A stretch of 64,000 nucleotides of DNA from Nonomuraea polychroma (GTDB lineage Bacteria; Actinomycetota; Actinomycetes; Streptosporangiales; Streptosporangiaceae): the NCBI RefSeq assembly GCF_004011505.1, contig NZ_SAUN01000001.1, positions 2,046,001 through 2,110,000 of the forward strand. The letters run 5' to 3'. The notes below the pieces were generated by a model that did not search any database, had not been told where the DNA came from, and saw only the letters and a program-made list of their open reading frames with translations. Position 1 is the stretch's first letter; each line of letters begins with the position of its first letter. Positions 16,603 to 26,828 of the stretch are shown here, in pieces. Position numbers and translations under genes: made by a program.

Positions 16603-16705
16603 ATGGGGACCTGGCCGGGCGGCGCCGGGTGGGGACCCAGGAATGACCACGATCGACCGATAACCGCGTCATCCGCGAGCAAGGGCGCGAGAGGGGGGTT
16701 TGGAG

Positions 16706-17671
16706 ATGGACGACAACGTCGGCACCGGCGGTCACGTTCCGGTGATGCTCGAGCGCGTTCTGGAGCTGCTCGGTCCCGCGCTGTCCGGGCCGGCGCCGGT
16801 CGTCGTCGACGCCAACCTCGGCCTCGGCGGCCACTCGGAGGCCCTGCTCGCCGCCTACCCGGCGCTGCACCTGATCGGGATCGACCGCGACCCGTTCGCG
16901 ATCGAGTTCTCGGCCCGCAGGCTGAGCCCGTACGCAGGACGGATCACCCTGGTCCACGCCTCCTCCGGTGAGATGGCCGAGATCCTCGCCCGATCGGGGC
17001 ACAGGACGGTCAACGGAGTGCTGTTCGACCTGGGGGTCTCCTCGCCGCAACTGGACGAGGCCGAGCGCGGGTTCGCCTATTCCTACGACGCGCCTCTCGA
17101 CATGCGGATGGACACGGAGCAGGAGCTGACGGCGGAGACGGTGGTCAACACCTACTCGCACGCGGAGCTGACCCGGATCCTGCGCGACTACGGCGAGGAA
17201 CGATTCGCTCCGCGTGTCGCGAACCTGATCATCAAGGAACGGGCTAAAGAGGCAATAACCTCGACGAAGCGGCTAGCGGACATCGTTCGCGAGGCGATTC
17301 CCGCCGCAACTCGGCGCACCGGGGGAAACCCCGCCAAGAGGACTTTTCAGGCGCTGCGCATCGAGGTGAACGCGGAGCTGACCGCCCTGGAGGTGGCGCT
17401 TCCGGCGGCGCTCGACGCACTGGCGCTGGGTGGGCGGGTCGTCGTGCTCTCGTACCACTCACTCGAGGACCGGCTCACCAAGCAGGCCCTCACGGCGCGA
17501 ACCAGGGACACCAGCCCCCCCGGGCTGCCCGTCCCGCTGGAGGCTCATCAGCCCAGGTTCCGCATGCTGACGAGGGGAGCAGAGCTCCCAAGCGAAGAAG
17601 AGCTCGCCCGCAACCCGCGGGCGGCCTCTGCCCGGCTACGGGCGGCAGAGAGGATCCGTGTTGACGACTGA
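16706..17671 (+). CDS. rsmH: 16S rRNA (cytosine-1402-N4)-methyltransferase
   Basis: RsmH (MraW) of 321 residues has the conserved opening [16 protein letters not shown] motif [17 protein letters not shown], the acidic-loop [12 protein letters not shown], and [33 protein letters not shown]. It closes with [18 protein letters not shown]. It methylates N4 of C1402 in the decoding centre of 16S rRNA. ATG 16706 is chosen over TTG 16700 because a GGGGGG stretch lies about 7 bases upstream. It overlaps the start of ftsL by 14 bases. The 5' leader carries a structured RNA that may control the rest of the cluster. Confidence 0.96.
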   Translation: MDDNVGTGGHVPVMLERVLELLGPALSGPAPVVVDANLGLGGHSEALLAAYPALHLIGIDRDPFAIEFSARRLSPYAGRITLVHASSGEMAEILARSGHRTVNGVLFDLGVSSPQLDEAERGFAYSYDAPLDMRMDTEQELTAETVVNTYSHAELTRILRDYGEERFAPRVANLIIKERAKEAITSTKRLADIVREAIPAATRRTGGNPAKRTFQALRIEVNAELTALEVALPAALDALALGGRVVVLSYHSLEDRLTKQALTARTRDTSPPGLPVPLEAHQPRFRMLTRGAELPSEEELARNPRAASARLRAAERIRVDD

Positions 17672-18206
17672 GCAGGAGACCGGCCGGGGTGCGGCCGCCC
17701 GTCGCGCGGTGCCCAAGACGGGCACGCGCCGGTACGCGGCGCCGCACCAGTCCAAGCCGCGGCCCCGTCCTGACACGCGCCCCGACACCGGCGCCAAGCG
17801 CGCCCCCGTCGGCGGGCAGAGCGCCGCGGAAGAGCTGCGGACCGGCGCGGAGAGCGCGCGCGAGGCGCGGGCGAGCGCCCGTCCCGTGCCGCGGCCGCGT
17901 CCCGCGCGCCGCCAGCGCACGCCGTTCGTGCTGCTCGTCGTCGGGCTGATGTCCGGCGGCCTGGTCAGCCTGCTGCTGCTCAACACCATGCTGGCCCAGG
18001 ACACCATCACTGACGCGACCCTGCGCGAGGAGATCGCAGTGGCGCGGCGGGAGAACGAGAAGCTCGAGCAGGAATATCAGCTCAAGACGCAGCCCGACGC
18101 GATCGCCAAGCTGGCCGAGCAGCAGGGGCAGCAGCCCGACTGGGACAACGTCAACGGCTGGACCAGCGCCGGTGACCGGGTCGGCCAGGTGGACACGGAG
18201 CGGTGA
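17658..18206 (+). CDS. ftsL: FtsL-like cell division protein
   Basis: The protein of about 182 residues has an Arg/Pro/Ala-rich cytoplasmic N-tail of about 85 residues and one membrane helix ([22 protein letters not shown], about residues 88-109). A short periplasmic coiled coil ([23 protein letters not shown]) is followed by [10 protein letters not shown]. Topology, coiled coil and position between rsmH and ftsI identify it as FtsL, which forms a complex with FtsB and FtsQ to activate FtsW/FtsI. Sequence conservation in this family is low, so position is the main evidence. GTG 17658 (or TTG 17661) lies inside the end of rsmH; the stop overlaps the ftsI GTG. Confidence 0.82.
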   Translation: MLTTEQETGRGAAARRAVPKTGTRRYAAPHQSKPRPRPDTRPDTGAKRAPVGGQSAAEELRTGAESAREARASARPVPRPRPARRQRTPFVLLVVGLMSGGLVSLLLLNTMLAQDTITDATLREEIAVARRENEKLEQEYQLKTQPDAIAKLAEQQGQQPDWDNVNGWTSAGDRVGQVDTER

Positions 18207-21163
18207 GGGACTCAGGCGGCAGGGGACAGGGTCCCGGCCGCGGTGCTGGCGGCGCCGGCTCTCAAGGAGGGCCCGGCGCCGTTCGCCGTACGCCGGGCGG
18301 CCCGGGACGGGCAGGGCGCCAAGGCGGCTCTGCCCGTTCAGAGGGGGCGGGCCGCCCGGCGTCGCCGGAGAACCCGCCGCGCCAGCCACGCAAGCGGCCC
18401 GATCCCCTGGACCTGCCGTTCGGGCACGACGACGCCTTCCGCGGCCGCTCCCCGCAGGACCCGGCGGACGGCGAATCCGGGGACGCTCGCCGCCCCGACG
18501 CCGGCCGCCCCCGCTCGGCGGGCTCCGACCGGGCCCGGCGGGACGGGACCGGCGGTTCCGGGCGCGCCCGCCGGGACGACGACCGACCCCGCTCCCAGGA
18601 CGACGGCACCCGCATGCGCGGTGACGGCACACGCGCCCGGGGCGACGGCACGCGTGCCCGGCGTGATGGCACACCTGACCGGGGCGATGGCACGCGTGCT
18701 CGGCGTGATGGCACACCTGACCGGCGTGATGGCACACGTGCCCGAGGTGACGGCACGCGTGTCCGGCGCGACGGCACACGTGCTCCGGGTGAGAGCGCGC
18801 GCGTCCAGAGGGACGGCGCGCGCGGCCGGGCGGGAGACGACGGGCCTCGAGCGCGCCCCCGCGGTGCCGCCGGCGACGACGGAGGCGTACGCAGGCGGCC
18901 GCGCGAAGAGGGCGATCGCGCGAGGAGCCGCGACGCAGGCGGCCGTCCCCGTCCTCCGTCCCCTGGACGGGACGACCGGCTCCGAGGCCGCGTTCAAGGG
19001 GGCGACGAGCGGGTGCGCGGACGCGGGGACGGCCCGCCGTCCGACACGACGGCGGGCCGTCCCCGGGCCCGCCGCGCCGGCACGCGGCCGGACGCCGAAG
19101 ACCCCCGCCGCCGCGACATACGTGACGACGACCCGCGGAGCCGGTCCCGGCAGGATGACGACCCGCGGAGCCGGTCCCGGCAGGATGACGACCCGCGGAG
19201 CCGGTCTCCGCAAGATGACGGACTCCGGCGCCGGGGCGGGCCGGAGGACGGCCTGCGCGGTCGTGACAGGCATGGAGACGGGCCGCTGCGCCGGGCGCAG
19301 ACCGGGGGTTCCCGGTCCGAGCAGGTGCGCGGTCGTGAGCGGGTGGCGGTGCGCCGCGGCGGAGACGTACCGCCACCCAGCGGCCCGGGGCGGCGGCCCC
19401 CCACGCCGCCGCGCCCGCCGAGGCCACCCCTGGTGCTGCGGCTGGGCAGCCCGCGCAGGCGCATCAACATCGGCCTGATCGGCATGACGTTCGTGCTGTC
19501 GATCTTCGCCGGCCGGCTGATCCAGATGCAGGGCCTGGACTCCAAGGTCTACGAGGCCGCCGCCGCGGACCAGCGCCAGCACACCGAGACCATCCCCGCC
19601 AAACGTGGCTCGATCACCGACGTCAACGGCCACGATCTGGCCGTGACCGTCGAGGCCCGGGAGTTGTCGATCGACCCGTCCAAGATCAGCGCCGACGTTC
19701 GCGGGAAGGTCGCCACGATCCTGGCCAGGCAACTCGGCAAGAGCGAGCAGGACATGGCCGCCAAACTGGCCAGAACGGATACCCGCTACCAGCGCCTGGC
19801 CACGGACGTCGACCCTGTCGTGGCCACCCGCCTGCTGCAGGCGGGCGTGCCGGCGTTGTCGGCCAAGAAGACCTACCGCAGGCTCTACCCGGCGGGCGAC
19901 TTGGCGGGCAGCCTCATCGGCTTCGTCGGCGACGAGGGCAGCGGCCTGGCCGGCATGGAGCAGGCCAGGAACACGGTGCTGGCCGGCCGGGACGGCAAGC
20001 AACGTGTCGAGACCGGCCGCGATGGCCAGCGCATCCCGATGACCAGCAGCCAGCGCACCGCCCCCATGGACGGCCAGGACATACGGCTGACCATCGACCG
20101 TGACATCCAATGGGCCGCCCAGAAGTCGATCCGCGAGCAGGTCCAGAAGTCCGGCGCGGACAGCGGCAGCGTGATCGTCATGGACGTCCAGACCGCCCAG
20201 ATCGTCGCCATGGCCAACGCCCCCGAGCTCGACCTGAACAACTGGCGCAAGTCCCCGCAGTCCAGCCAGATCAACAAGGCCGCCGCCGACGTGTTCGAGC
20301 CCGGCAGCACCAACAAGGTGATCACCGCCGCCGCCGCGCTCGAGGCCCGTGCCGTGACCCCCGACACCGTGTTCCATGTGCCCGACCGGATCAGGTGCGC
20401 CGACCAGGTGCTGAAGGACGCCCACGCGCACGCGGCGGAGTCGATGACGTTCCGCCAGGCGATGGCCCAGTCCAGCAACGTGGCCACGATCATGGCCGCG
20501 CGCAAGGTCGGCAGCGCGCGCCTGTACCAGATGCTGAAGGCGTTCGGCTTCGGCACCGCGCCGGGCGGCGGCGTGCCCGGCGCCGAGGCGGGTCTGCTGC
20601 CCGACTACAGGAAGTGGTCGGGCAGCCAGAGCTGCACCGTCGCCTACGGCCAGGGCGTGTCGGTGACGGCGTTGCAGATGGCCAGCGTCTACCAGACCAT
20701 CGCCAACGGAGGCGTCAAGGTCGAGCCGCAGATCGTCGCGGGGACCACGGACAGCTCGGGGAGGTTCGTGCCCGCTCCCGCTGGTAAGCACACCAGAGTG
20801 GTGAGCCAGACGACGGCGAAGGAGATCGCGACGATGCTGGAGAGCGCGGTGGGCGAGGAGGGCACCGGCCACCTGGCCGCCATTCCCGGCTACCGGGTGG
20901 CGGGCAAGACGGGCACGGCCAACCGTTACGACGCCGAACTGGGTCGTTACGACGGCTACACTGCCTCCTTCGCGGGGTTCAGCCCCGCGGACAAGCCCAG
21001 GCTGGTGGTGCTGTCGGTGCTGCAGAACCCGAAGAACGGCCACTTCGGCGGGCAGTTGGCGGCCCCGGTGTTCAAGGATGTGATGACGTTCGCCATCAAG
21101 AGCAAGAAGATTCCTCCCACAGGCTCCGTCGCGGCGCCGGTGCGTACGCGCGCGGGACAGTGA
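18203..21163 (+). CDS. ftsI: Division-specific penicillin-binding protein (PBP2b/FtsI type) with giant N-terminal tail
   Basis: A 986-residue class B PBP that makes septal peptidoglycan crosslinks. The membrane helix lies near residues 420-442 (INIGLIGMTFVLSIFAGRLI), followed by the dimerisation domain (KRGSITDVNGHDLAVTVEA). The transpeptidase domain has SxxK in PGSTNKVITAAAAL (Ser near 701), SSNV (SxN) and KTGTAN (near 902). Uniquely long is the cytoplasmic tail of about 415 residues, rich in Arg, Asp and Gly, with an array of DGTRARR-type heptads and three copies of a DDDPRSRSRQ-type decad. Division PBPs usually have far shorter tails. The GTG overlaps the ftsL stop by 4 bases; no convincing internal start removes the tail. 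Confidence 0.93.
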   Translation: MRDSGGRGQGPGRGAGGAGSQGGPGAVRRTPGGPGRAGRQGGSARSEGAGRPASPENPPRQPRKRPDPLDLPFGHDDAFRGRSPQDPADGESGDARRPDAGRPRSAGSDRARRDGTGGSGRARRDDDRPRSQDDGTRMRGDGTRARGDGTRARRDGTPDRGDGTRARRDGTPDRRDGTRARGDGTRVRRDGTRAPGESARVQRDGARGRAGDDGPRARPRGAAGDDGGVRRRPREEGDRARSRDAGGRPRPPSPGRDDRLRGRVQGGDERVRGRGDGPPSDTTAGRPRARRAGTRPDAEDPRRRDIRDDDPRSRSRQDDDPRSRSRQDDDPRSRSPQDDGLRRRGGPEDGLRGRDRHGDGPLRRAQTGGSRSEQVRGRERVAVRRGGDVPPPSGPGRRPPTPPRPPRPPLVLRLGSPRRRINIGLIGMTFVLSIFAGRLIQMQGLDSKVYEAAAADQRQHTETIPAKRGSITDVNGHDLAVTVEARELSIDPSKISADVRGKVATILARQLGKSEQDMAAKLARTDTRYQRLATDVDPVVATRLLQAGVPALSAKKTYRRLYPAGDLAGSLIGFVGDEGSGLAGMEQARNTVLAGRDGKQRVETGRDGQRIPMTSSQRTAPMDGQDIRLTIDRDIQWAAQKSIREQVQKSGADSGSVIVMDVQTAQIVAMANAPELDLNNWRKSPQSSQINKAAADVFEPGSTNKVITAAAALEARAVTPDTVFHVPDRIRCADQVLKDAHAHAAESMTFRQAMAQSSNVATIMAARKVGSARLYQMLKAFGFGTAPGGGVPGAEAGLLPDYRKWSGSQSCTVAYGQGVSVTALQMASVYQTIANGGVKVEPQIVAGTTDSSGRFVPAPAGKHTRVVSQTTAKEIATMLESAVGEEGTGHLAAIPGYRVAGKTGTANRYDAELGRYDGYTASFAGFSPADKPRLVVLSVLQNPKNGHFGGQLAAPVFKDVMTFAIKSKKIPPTGSVAAPVRTRAGQ
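18602..18832 (+). repeat. 21-bp coding repeat (DGTRxRx heptads) in ftsI
   Basis: Eleven consecutive 21-bp units encode a heptad of the form Asp-Gly-Thr-Arg-Ala-Arg-Arg/Gly. The first nine are close copies and the last two are diverged. Units such as GACGGCACACGCGCCCGGGG vary mainly at third codon positions, showing selection on the protein. The array lies in the cytoplasmic tail of FtsI. Confidence 0.85.
19124..19213 (+). repeat. 30-bp coding repeat (DDDPRSRSRQ) in ftsI, three copies
   Basis: Units at 19124-19153, 19154-19183 and 19184-19213 are nearly identical at the DNA level, including third codon positions, so this duplication is recent. They encode an Asp-rich then Arg/Ser-rich decad in the FtsI tail. 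Confidence 0.9.
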
Positions 21164-21185
21164 CCAGGGAAGGTACGCTGCCGCC

Positions 21186-22733
21186 GTGCGTCCCCCGTCG
21201 TCTATGCGTCCAACGACCAATCCGCCCCGCCCGCTGACCGGGCTGGCGACCATGCTCGATGCCGATTCGGGCAGCTCGCGCTCGCCACACGCCGCTCTGA
21301 CCGGCGTCACCATCGACTCCCGCGACGTCAGACGCGGGGATCTCTACGTGGCGCTGCCCGGCAGCCGCGCCCACGGCGCGGCTTTCGCCCCCGAGGCGAT
21401 GGCCGGCGGCGCGGTGGCCGTCCTCACCGATAGGGAGGGCCGCGAGGCGGCCGTCGCCACCGGGCTGCCCGTGCTGATCGTGCCCGACCCGCGCGCCCTG
21501 CTCGGACAGATCTCCGCCTGGGTGTACGGGCAGCCGGCCCACGACATCCAGATCCTCGGCGTGACCGGCACCAGCGGCAAGTCCACCACCACGTTCATGC
21601 TGGATGCGGGCCTGCGGGCCGCCGGGCACCGGACGGGCCTGGTGGGCGGCGTCGAGATCCACGCGGGCGACCTGCGCTTCCAGCCGACGCTGACCACGCC
21701 GGAGGCGTCGGTGCTGCACGGCCTGTTCGCGCTGATGCGCGAGGAGGGCGTCGGCGCGGCCGCCATGGAGGTCTCCAGCCACGCGCTCGCCCTCGGCAGG
21801 ATCGACGGCGTCTACTACGACGTGGCCCTGTTCACCAACCTGTCCCAGGACCACCTCGACTTCCACAAGGACTTCGAGGACTACTTCGCCACCAAGGTGC
21901 GGCTGTTCCAGCCGGAGCTGAGCCGGATCGGCGTGACCAACATCGACGACCGCTACGGCCGCGAGCTGCTGGACCTGGCGAAGGTGCCGATGACGACGTT
22001 CTCGGCGCAGGGCGACCCGGAGGCCGCCTGGCGGGCGCTGGAGGTCAGGCTCGGCGCCGACGGCAGCGCGTTCCGGGTGGTCGGGCCGGGCGGGGTCGAG
22101 GCCGACGCGCAGATCGCGCTGCCGGGGCCGTTCAACGTCGCCAACGCGCTCGGAGCCATCGTCACGCTGGTCGAGGCCGGGGTGCCGCTCCAGACCGCCG
22201 TGCACGGCGTCGGCACGCTCACCGGCGTGCCGGGGCGCATGCAGCGCATCACGACCGCCGACGACGAGTTCCAGGCGATCGTGGACTACTCCCACAAGCC
22301 GGGTGCCGTGGAGTCGGTGCTGCGGTCGCTGCGTACCGTCACCGCGGGCAGGCTCGTGATCGTGCTCGGCTGCGGCGGCGACCGCGACAAGGGCAAAAGG
22401 CCCATCATGGGTGAGATCGCCGCGCAGTTGGCAGATGTGGCCATTTTCACGAGCGACAATCCCCGCTCGGAGGATCCGCTCGCCATCCTCGCGACGATGA
22501 TGGAGGGAGCGCTCCGCGTTCCGCAGCACGACCGCGCTCATGTGATCATTGAGCCCGACCGCGCGGCCGCCATCGGCCTGGCGATCGCCGGCGCCGGGCG
22601 CGGCGACGTGATCGTCGTGGCAGGCAAGGGTCACGAGCAGGGCCAATACATATCAGGCGAGGTGATCCCCTTCGACGACCGGGAGATGGTCGCCGAGGCG
22701 ATCGACGCACGCAAGGAAAGCAGGAAGCACTAA
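21186..22733 (+). CDS. murE: UDP-N-acetylmuramoyl-tripeptide synthetase (meso-DAP adding)
   Basis: MurE of about 515 residues has three domains: N-terminal UDP-binding (VTIDSRDVRRGDLYVALPG), central ATPase (ILGVTGTSGKSTTTFML) and C-terminal substrate-binding (VIVVAGKGHEQGQY). The motif DNPRSEDP marks enzymes that add meso-diaminopimelate rather than lysine, as expected in this group of actinomycetes. The reaction occurs in the cytoplasm on UDP-MurNAc-L-Ala-D-Glu. GTG 21186 follows TACGCT (21174-21179) by 6 bases, so an internal leaderless promoter may exist here, 22 bp after ftsI. The stop overlaps the murF start as TAATG. Confidence 0.95.
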   Translation: MRPPSSMRPTTNPPRPLTGLATMLDADSGSSRSPHAALTGVTIDSRDVRRGDLYVALPGSRAHGAAFAPEAMAGGAVAVLTDREGREAAVATGLPVLIVPDPRALLGQISAWVYGQPAHDIQILGVTGTSGKSTTTFMLDAGLRAAGHRTGLVGGVEIHAGDLRFQPTLTTPEASVLHGLFALMREEGVGAAAMEVSSHALALGRIDGVYYDVALFTNLSQDHLDFHKDFEDYFATKVRLFQPELSRIGVTNIDDRYGRELLDLAKVPMTTFSAQGDPEAAWRALEVRLGADGSAFRVVGPGGVEADAQIALPGPFNVANALGAIVTLVEAGVPLQTAVHGVGTLTGVPGRMQRITTADDEFQAIVDYSHKPGAVESVLRSLRTVTAGRLVIVLGCGGDRDKGKRPIMGEIAAQLADVAIFTSDNPRSEDPLAILATMMEGALRVPQHDRAHVIIEPDRAAAIGLAIAGAGRGDVIVVAGKGHEQGQYISGEVIPFDDREMVAEAIDARKESRKH

Positions 22734-24400
22734 TGATCCCGTTGCCTCTGGCCAGGATCGCCGAGATAACATCGGGCGCCCTGTCGGGCATGGCCGATCC
22801 CCGCGCGGTGGTGCGCGGGCCCGTCGTGATCGACTCGCGGGCCGTAGAACCGGGATCGCTGTTCGTCGCCTTCAGGGGCGCGCGGGTCGACGGTCACGAC
22901 TACGCCGCGCAGGCGATCCGGGCCGGAGCCGTCGCCATCCTGGCCACCCGGCCGGTCGAGGCGCCCGCGGTGATCGTGCCCGACGCCGCCGCCGCGCTGG
23001 CCGAGCTGGCCGCCGCCCAGGTCGCCGCGCTGCCCGACGCCACCGTGATCGGCGTGACCGGCTCGGCGGGCAAGACCACGACCAAGGACCTGCTGGCCAG
23101 GATCACCGGCCGGATCGGACCCACCATCGCCCCCATGGGCAGCTTCAACAACGAGCTCGGCCACCCGCTGACCGTGCTGCGCGCCGACGCCGGCACCCGG
23201 TTCATGGTGCTGGAGCTGGCCGCGCGCAACCTCGGCCACATCAAGGACCTGACCCGCATCGCGCCGCCGCAGATCGGCGTGGTGCTCAACGTCGGCACCG
23301 CGCACCTGGGCGTGTTCGGCGGCAAGGAGGCCATCGCCAAGGCCAAGGGCGAGCTGGTGGAGGCGCTGCCGCGCACCGGCGTGGCCGTGCTCAACGCCGA
23401 CGACCCGTACGTGCGGGAGATGGCCTCGCGCACCGACGCGCGGGTCACGTACTTCGGGCGGGGCGAGGACGCGGCGATCCGGGCCGAGAACGTCGTGGTG
23501 GACGTCCGCGGGCGGGCCTCGTTCACGCTGCGCACCCCGTCGGGGTCCGCGCACGTGTCCCTGAAGCTGTACGGGGCGCACGCGGTCGAGAACGCGCTTG
23601 CGGCCGCGGCGGCCGGATATGAGCTCGGGCTGCCCGTCGCCACCATCGCCGAGGAGCTGTCGCAGGCCACGCCGCGCAGCCGGTGGCGGATGGAGGTCAC
23701 CGACCGGGCCGACGGGGTGACGGTGATCAATGACGCGTACAACGCCAATCCGGACTCCATGCGGGCCGCGTTCGAGACGTTCGAGGTGCTGGGCCGCGGG
23801 CGGCGGCGCTTCGCCGTCATCGCGGCGCTCCGGGAGCTGGGCGACGAAGGGCCCGCGCTGAACGCCGAACTGGGCCGCCTGGCCGGCAGCGCCGGTCTTG
23901 CCGGTCTCATCGTGGCCGGCCCGGACGCCGAACCGGTCCTGCAGGGGGCCCACGCCGCCGCCCAGGCCGCCACCACCGCGCCAGGCGTGCCGCACGGCCC
24001 CGTCACCCCGGTCTCGGGCCCGCAGCCCGTTCCCGGCCCTCAGGGACCCGGAGCCCCTTCGCCGGTGGCGCCCCCGCCGGGCGCGCAGGCGCCCGGCCCG
24101 CAGGAGGGTGCCCAGGACGTCTGGCAGGCACCCGACGCCGGTGTGCCGCAGCAGCCGCAGGGCGGGCAGGAGCCGCAGCAGGCGTGGCAGCCGCCTTCGG
24201 GTGGTGCAGGACCGTTCGGAGGGCCGCTTGGTGGGGGAGGGGCGCATCCGACGCGGATCGTGCACGTGCCCGACGCCGAGGCGGCCGCGGCCGAGCTGAA
24301 CCGGTGGCTGCGCCCCGGTGACGCGGTGCTGATCAAGGGGCCGAGGGCGATGGGCCTGGAGCGGACCGCCGAGCTCCTGCTCGGGGGTGCCGCCCAGTGA
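22733..24400 (+). CDS. murF: UDP-N-acetylmuramoyl-tripeptide--D-alanyl-D-alanine ligase with low-complexity insertion
   Basis: MurF of 555 residues adds D-Ala-D-Ala to the UDP-MurNAc tripeptide. Domain 1 has [19 protein letters not shown], domain 2 has [18 protein letters not shown] and [12 protein letters not shown], and domain 3 includes [14 protein letters not shown]. Domain 3 is split near residues 410-503 by a Pro/Gln/Gly/Ala-rich stretch (for example [14 protein letters not shown]). The conserved end ([18 protein letters not shown]) resumes afterwards. Typical MurF lacks this insertion, which is the main reason it is about 90 residues longer than usual. Reading frame and codon bias continue through it, so it is not a sequencing artefact of one base. 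It overlaps murE (TAATG) and mraY (GTGA). Confidence 0.94.
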   Translation: MIPLPLARIAEITSGALSGMADPRAVVRGPVVIDSRAVEPGSLFVAFRGARVDGHDYAAQAIRAGAVAILATRPVEAPAVIVPDAAAALAELAAAQVAALPDATVIGVTGSAGKTTTKDLLARITGRIGPTIAPMGSFNNELGHPLTVLRADAGTRFMVLELAARNLGHIKDLTRIAPPQIGVVLNVGTAHLGVFGGKEAIAKAKGELVEALPRTGVAVLNADDPYVREMASRTDARVTYFGRGEDAAIRAENVVVDVRGRASFTLRTPSGSAHVSLKLYGAHAVENALAAAAAGYELGLPVATIAEELSQATPRSRWRMEVTDRADGVTVINDAYNANPDSMRAAFETFEVLGRGRRRFAVIAALRELGDEGPALNAELGRLAGSAGLAGLIVAGPDAEPVLQGAHAAAQAATTAPGVPHGPVTPVSGPQPVPGPQGPGAPSPVAPPPGAQAPGPQEGAQDVWQAPDAGVPQQPQGGQEPQQAWQPPSGGAGPFGGPLGGGGAHPTRIVHVPDAEAAAAELNRWLRPGDAVLIKGPRAMGLERTAELLLGGAAQ

Positions 24401-25455
24401 TCAACATTGTCATCGCCGGCGCGATCGGGCTGGTCCTGTCGATGCTGGGCACCCCGCTGGCGATCAGGCTGTTCTCGCGGCGCGGCTACGGCCAGCAGAT
24501 CCGCGAGGAGGGCGTTCAGGCCCACCACGGCAAGCGGGGCACCCCCACCATGGGTGGCACGGTGTTCGTGCTGGCCGCGCTGTTCGCCTACGGCGCTTCC
24601 CACGCGGCCACGCTCACCCCGCCGACCGTGTCGGGCATGCTGGTGCTGTTCCTCATGACGGGGCTCGGCGCGGTCGGGTTCCTCGACGACTTCATCAAGA
24701 TCTACAAGCAGCGCAGCCTCGGCCTGCGCAGCGGCGCCAAGGCGCTCGGCCAGCTCATCGTCGGCGCGGTCTTCGCGTTCCTGGTGGTCCGCCAGCCGAA
24801 CGTCTACGGCATCACCCCCGCCGAGACCCGTCTGTCGTTCCTTCGCGACTTCGGCCCCCCGTCGATCGGCCTGGCCGGGTTCACCATCTGGGTACTCATC
24901 ATGATCGTCGGCTTCTCCAACGCGGTCAACCTCACCGACGGCCTGGACGGCCTGGCCAGCGGCGCGGCCGGGGTGGTGCTGGGAGCGTACGTGCTGATCG
25001 GCAACTGGCAGCTGCGCAACAACTGCATCGACCAGCTCGGCCCCAACTGCTACTGGGTACGAGATCCGCTCGACCTCGCCGTGGTGGCCGCCGCCGTGCT
25101 CGGGGCGCTCATCGGCTTCCTGTGGTGGAACGCCCCGCCCGCCCGGATCTTCATGGGTGACACCGGCTCGCTGGCCCTGGGCGGCGTGCTGGCGGGGCTG
25201 GCCATCGCCACACGCACCCAGCTGCTGCTGATCATCCTCGCCGGCCTGTGCGTGATCATCACGATGTCGGTGATCATTCAGGTCGGGTTCTTCAAGATGA
25301 CCGGCAAACGGGTGTTCAGGATGGCGCCGCTGCAGCACCACTTCGAGCTGAAGGGCTGGGCGGAGACCACGATCGTGGTCCGCTTCTGGCTCATCGCGAT
25401 GCTCTGCGCGGCGCTCGGGCTCGGGCTGTTCTATGTCGAATGGATGCCCAGATGA
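24397..25455 (+). CDS. mraY: Phospho-N-acetylmuramoyl-pentapeptide-transferase
   Basis: MraY of 352 residues is a polytopic membrane enzyme (about ten helices) that transfers phospho-MurNAc-pentapeptide to undecaprenyl phosphate, giving lipid I. Signatures are KRGTPTMGG, the Asp-rich [27 protein letters not shown] and [12 protein letters not shown], and the cytoplasmic loop [13 protein letters not shown] with the catalytic-site His residues. Length and all five cytoplasmic motifs are normal. The GTG start overlaps the murF stop and the TGA stop overlaps the murD ATG, each by 4 bases, giving tight coupling. Confidence 0.97.
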   Translation: MINIVIAGAIGLVLSMLGTPLAIRLFSRRGYGQQIREEGVQAHHGKRGTPTMGGTVFVLAALFAYGASHAATLTPPTVSGMLVLFLMTGLGAVGFLDDFIKIYKQRSLGLRSGAKALGQLIVGAVFAFLVVRQPNVYGITPAETRLSFLRDFGPPSIGLAGFTIWVLIMIVGFSNAVNLTDGLDGLASGAAGVVLGAYVLIGNWQLRNNCIDQLGPNCYWVRDPLDLAVVAAAVLGALIGFLWWNAPPARIFMGDTGSLALGGVLAGLAIATRTQLLLIILAGLCVIITMSVIIQVGFFKMTGKRVFRMAPLQHHFELKGWAETTIVVRFWLIAMLCAALGLGLFYVEWMPR

Positions 25456-26828
25456 GCGTGACCTGCGTCGCCGGGCTCGGTGTGTCCGGCACCGCCGTGG
25501 CCAGGGCGCTGGCCGAGCGCGGCGAGCGGGTCGTGGTCGTGGAGTCCGTGGCGGGGGAGCCGCAGCTGGCCGCCGCGGCCGAGCTGGCCAGGCTCGGCGT
25601 CGAGACCCGGTTCGGGGAGATGACGCTGCCCGAGGGCGCCGCCCGGCTGGTCACCACCGGCTGGGCGCCGCACCATCCGCTCATCGCCGCGGCCGCGGAG
25701 GCCGGGGTCGACGTCGTGGGCGAGGTGGAGCTGGCCTGGCGGCTGCGCCCGGCCCAGGCCGCCCCGTGGCTGGCGCTGACCGGCACCAACGGCAAGACCA
25801 CCGCCGTCCGCATGCTCACCTCCATCCTCCTCGCCGCCGGGCACAAGGCCCTGGCCGTGGGCAACGTGGGCGTTCCCGTGGTGCGGGCCGTCTGCGAGCC
25901 GTACGACGTGCTGGCGGTCGAGCTGTCCAGCTTCCAGCTGCACTGGTCGAGCACGCTGGCACCGCACGCCGCGGCCATCCTGAACGTCGCCCCCGACCAC
26001 CTCGACTGGCACGGCTCCATGGAGGCGTACGCCGCCGCCAAGGGCCGCATCTACGAGCGCGCCGGCACCGTGATCTTCAACGCCGACGACCCCGAGGCGA
26101 CCCGGCTGGCCGCGCCCTACCCGGGGGCCGTCGGGTTCACGCTCAGGGTGCCCAAGAGCGGCGAGATCGGCGTGGTCGAGGACCTGCTGGTGGACCGGGC
26201 GTTCGTGGCCGACCCGGTGGAGGCGGCCGAGGAGCTGGCGACGCTCGAGGACGTGCGGCCGTTCGCGCCGCACAACGTGGCCAACGCGCTGGCCGCCGCC
26301 GCCCTGGCCCGCTCGCTCGGCGTGCCGTCGGAGGCGGTGGCGCGCGGCCTGCGGGACTTCACGCCCGACCCGCACCGCCTGTCCCACGTCGACAGGATCG
26401 GCGAGGTGGACTACGTCGACGACTCCAAGGCCACCAACCCGCACGCCGCCGCCGCGGCGCTGGCGTCGTACCCGTCGATCGTGTGGGTGGCGGGCGGCCA
26501 GCTCAAAGGCGCCGACGTCGACGACCTGGTACGCCAGGCCGCCCCCCGGCTGCGCGGCGCGGTGCTGCTCGGCGTCGATCGGGCCATGATCGCCGAAGCC
26601 ATCGCGCGACACGCCCCGAATGTCCCCGTCGTGGACATCTCCGATCGGGACACTGGTGCGATGGACAGAGTCGTCACCGAAGCCGCCCGCCTGGCATCCC
26701 CAGGCGACACGGTGCTCCTCTCCCCGTCGGCGGCCTCCCTGGACATGTTCGCCGGCTATCCCGCGCGAGGGGAGGCCTTCGCCCGTGCCGTACGCGAGCT
26801 GAGGCGGCGGCGTGAGCACGACCGCTGA
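25452..26828 (+). CDS. murD: UDP-N-acetylmuramoyl-L-alanine--D-glutamate ligase
   Basis: MurD of 458 residues has an N-terminal Rossmann-like domain ([20 protein letters not shown]), the Mur-ligase ATPase centre ([17 protein letters not shown]) and [21 protein letters not shown] with the conserved His/Asp. The C-terminal domain includes [17 protein letters not shown]. It adds D-glutamate to UDP-MurNAc-L-Ala in the cytoplasm. ATG 25452 overlaps the mraY stop; a frame open further upstream is excluded because it would lie inside mraY. The last 17 bases overlap ftsW, so the two are translationally coupled. Confidence 0.96.
   Translation: MSVTCVAGLGVSGTAVARALAERGERVVVVESVAGEPQLAAAAELARLGVETRFGEMTLPEGAARLVTTGWAPHHPLIAAAAEAGVDVVGEVELAWRLRPAQAAPWLALTGTNGKTTAVRMLTSILLAAGHKALAVGNVGVPVVRAVCEPYDVLAVELSSFQLHWSSTLAPHAAAILNVAPDHLDWHGSMEAYAAAKGRIYERAGTVIFNADDPEATRLAAPYPGAVGFTLRVPKSGEIGVVEDLLVDRAFVADPVEAAEELATLEDVRPFAPHNVANALAAAALARSLGVPSEAVARGLRDFTPDPHRLSHVDRIGEVDYVDDSKATNPHAAAAALASYPSIVWVAGGQLKGADVDDLVRQAAPRLRGAVLLGVDRAMIAEAIARHAPNVPVVDISDRDTGAMDRVVTEAARLASPGDTVLLSPSAASLDMFAGYPARGEAFARAVRELRRRREHDR

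Noticed and set aside
18602..19213. Repeats in ftsI as a non-coding or CRISPR-like element.
   Set aside because: Periods are multiples of three (21 and 30 bp), the frame stays open, and silent variation dominates in the 21-bp array.
18338..21313. A 991-codon open frame on the minus strand opposite ftsI.
   Set aside because: It is the mirror of ftsI codon bias in very GC-rich DNA; its product is low-complexity and lacks any family motif, while ftsI has every PBP motif.
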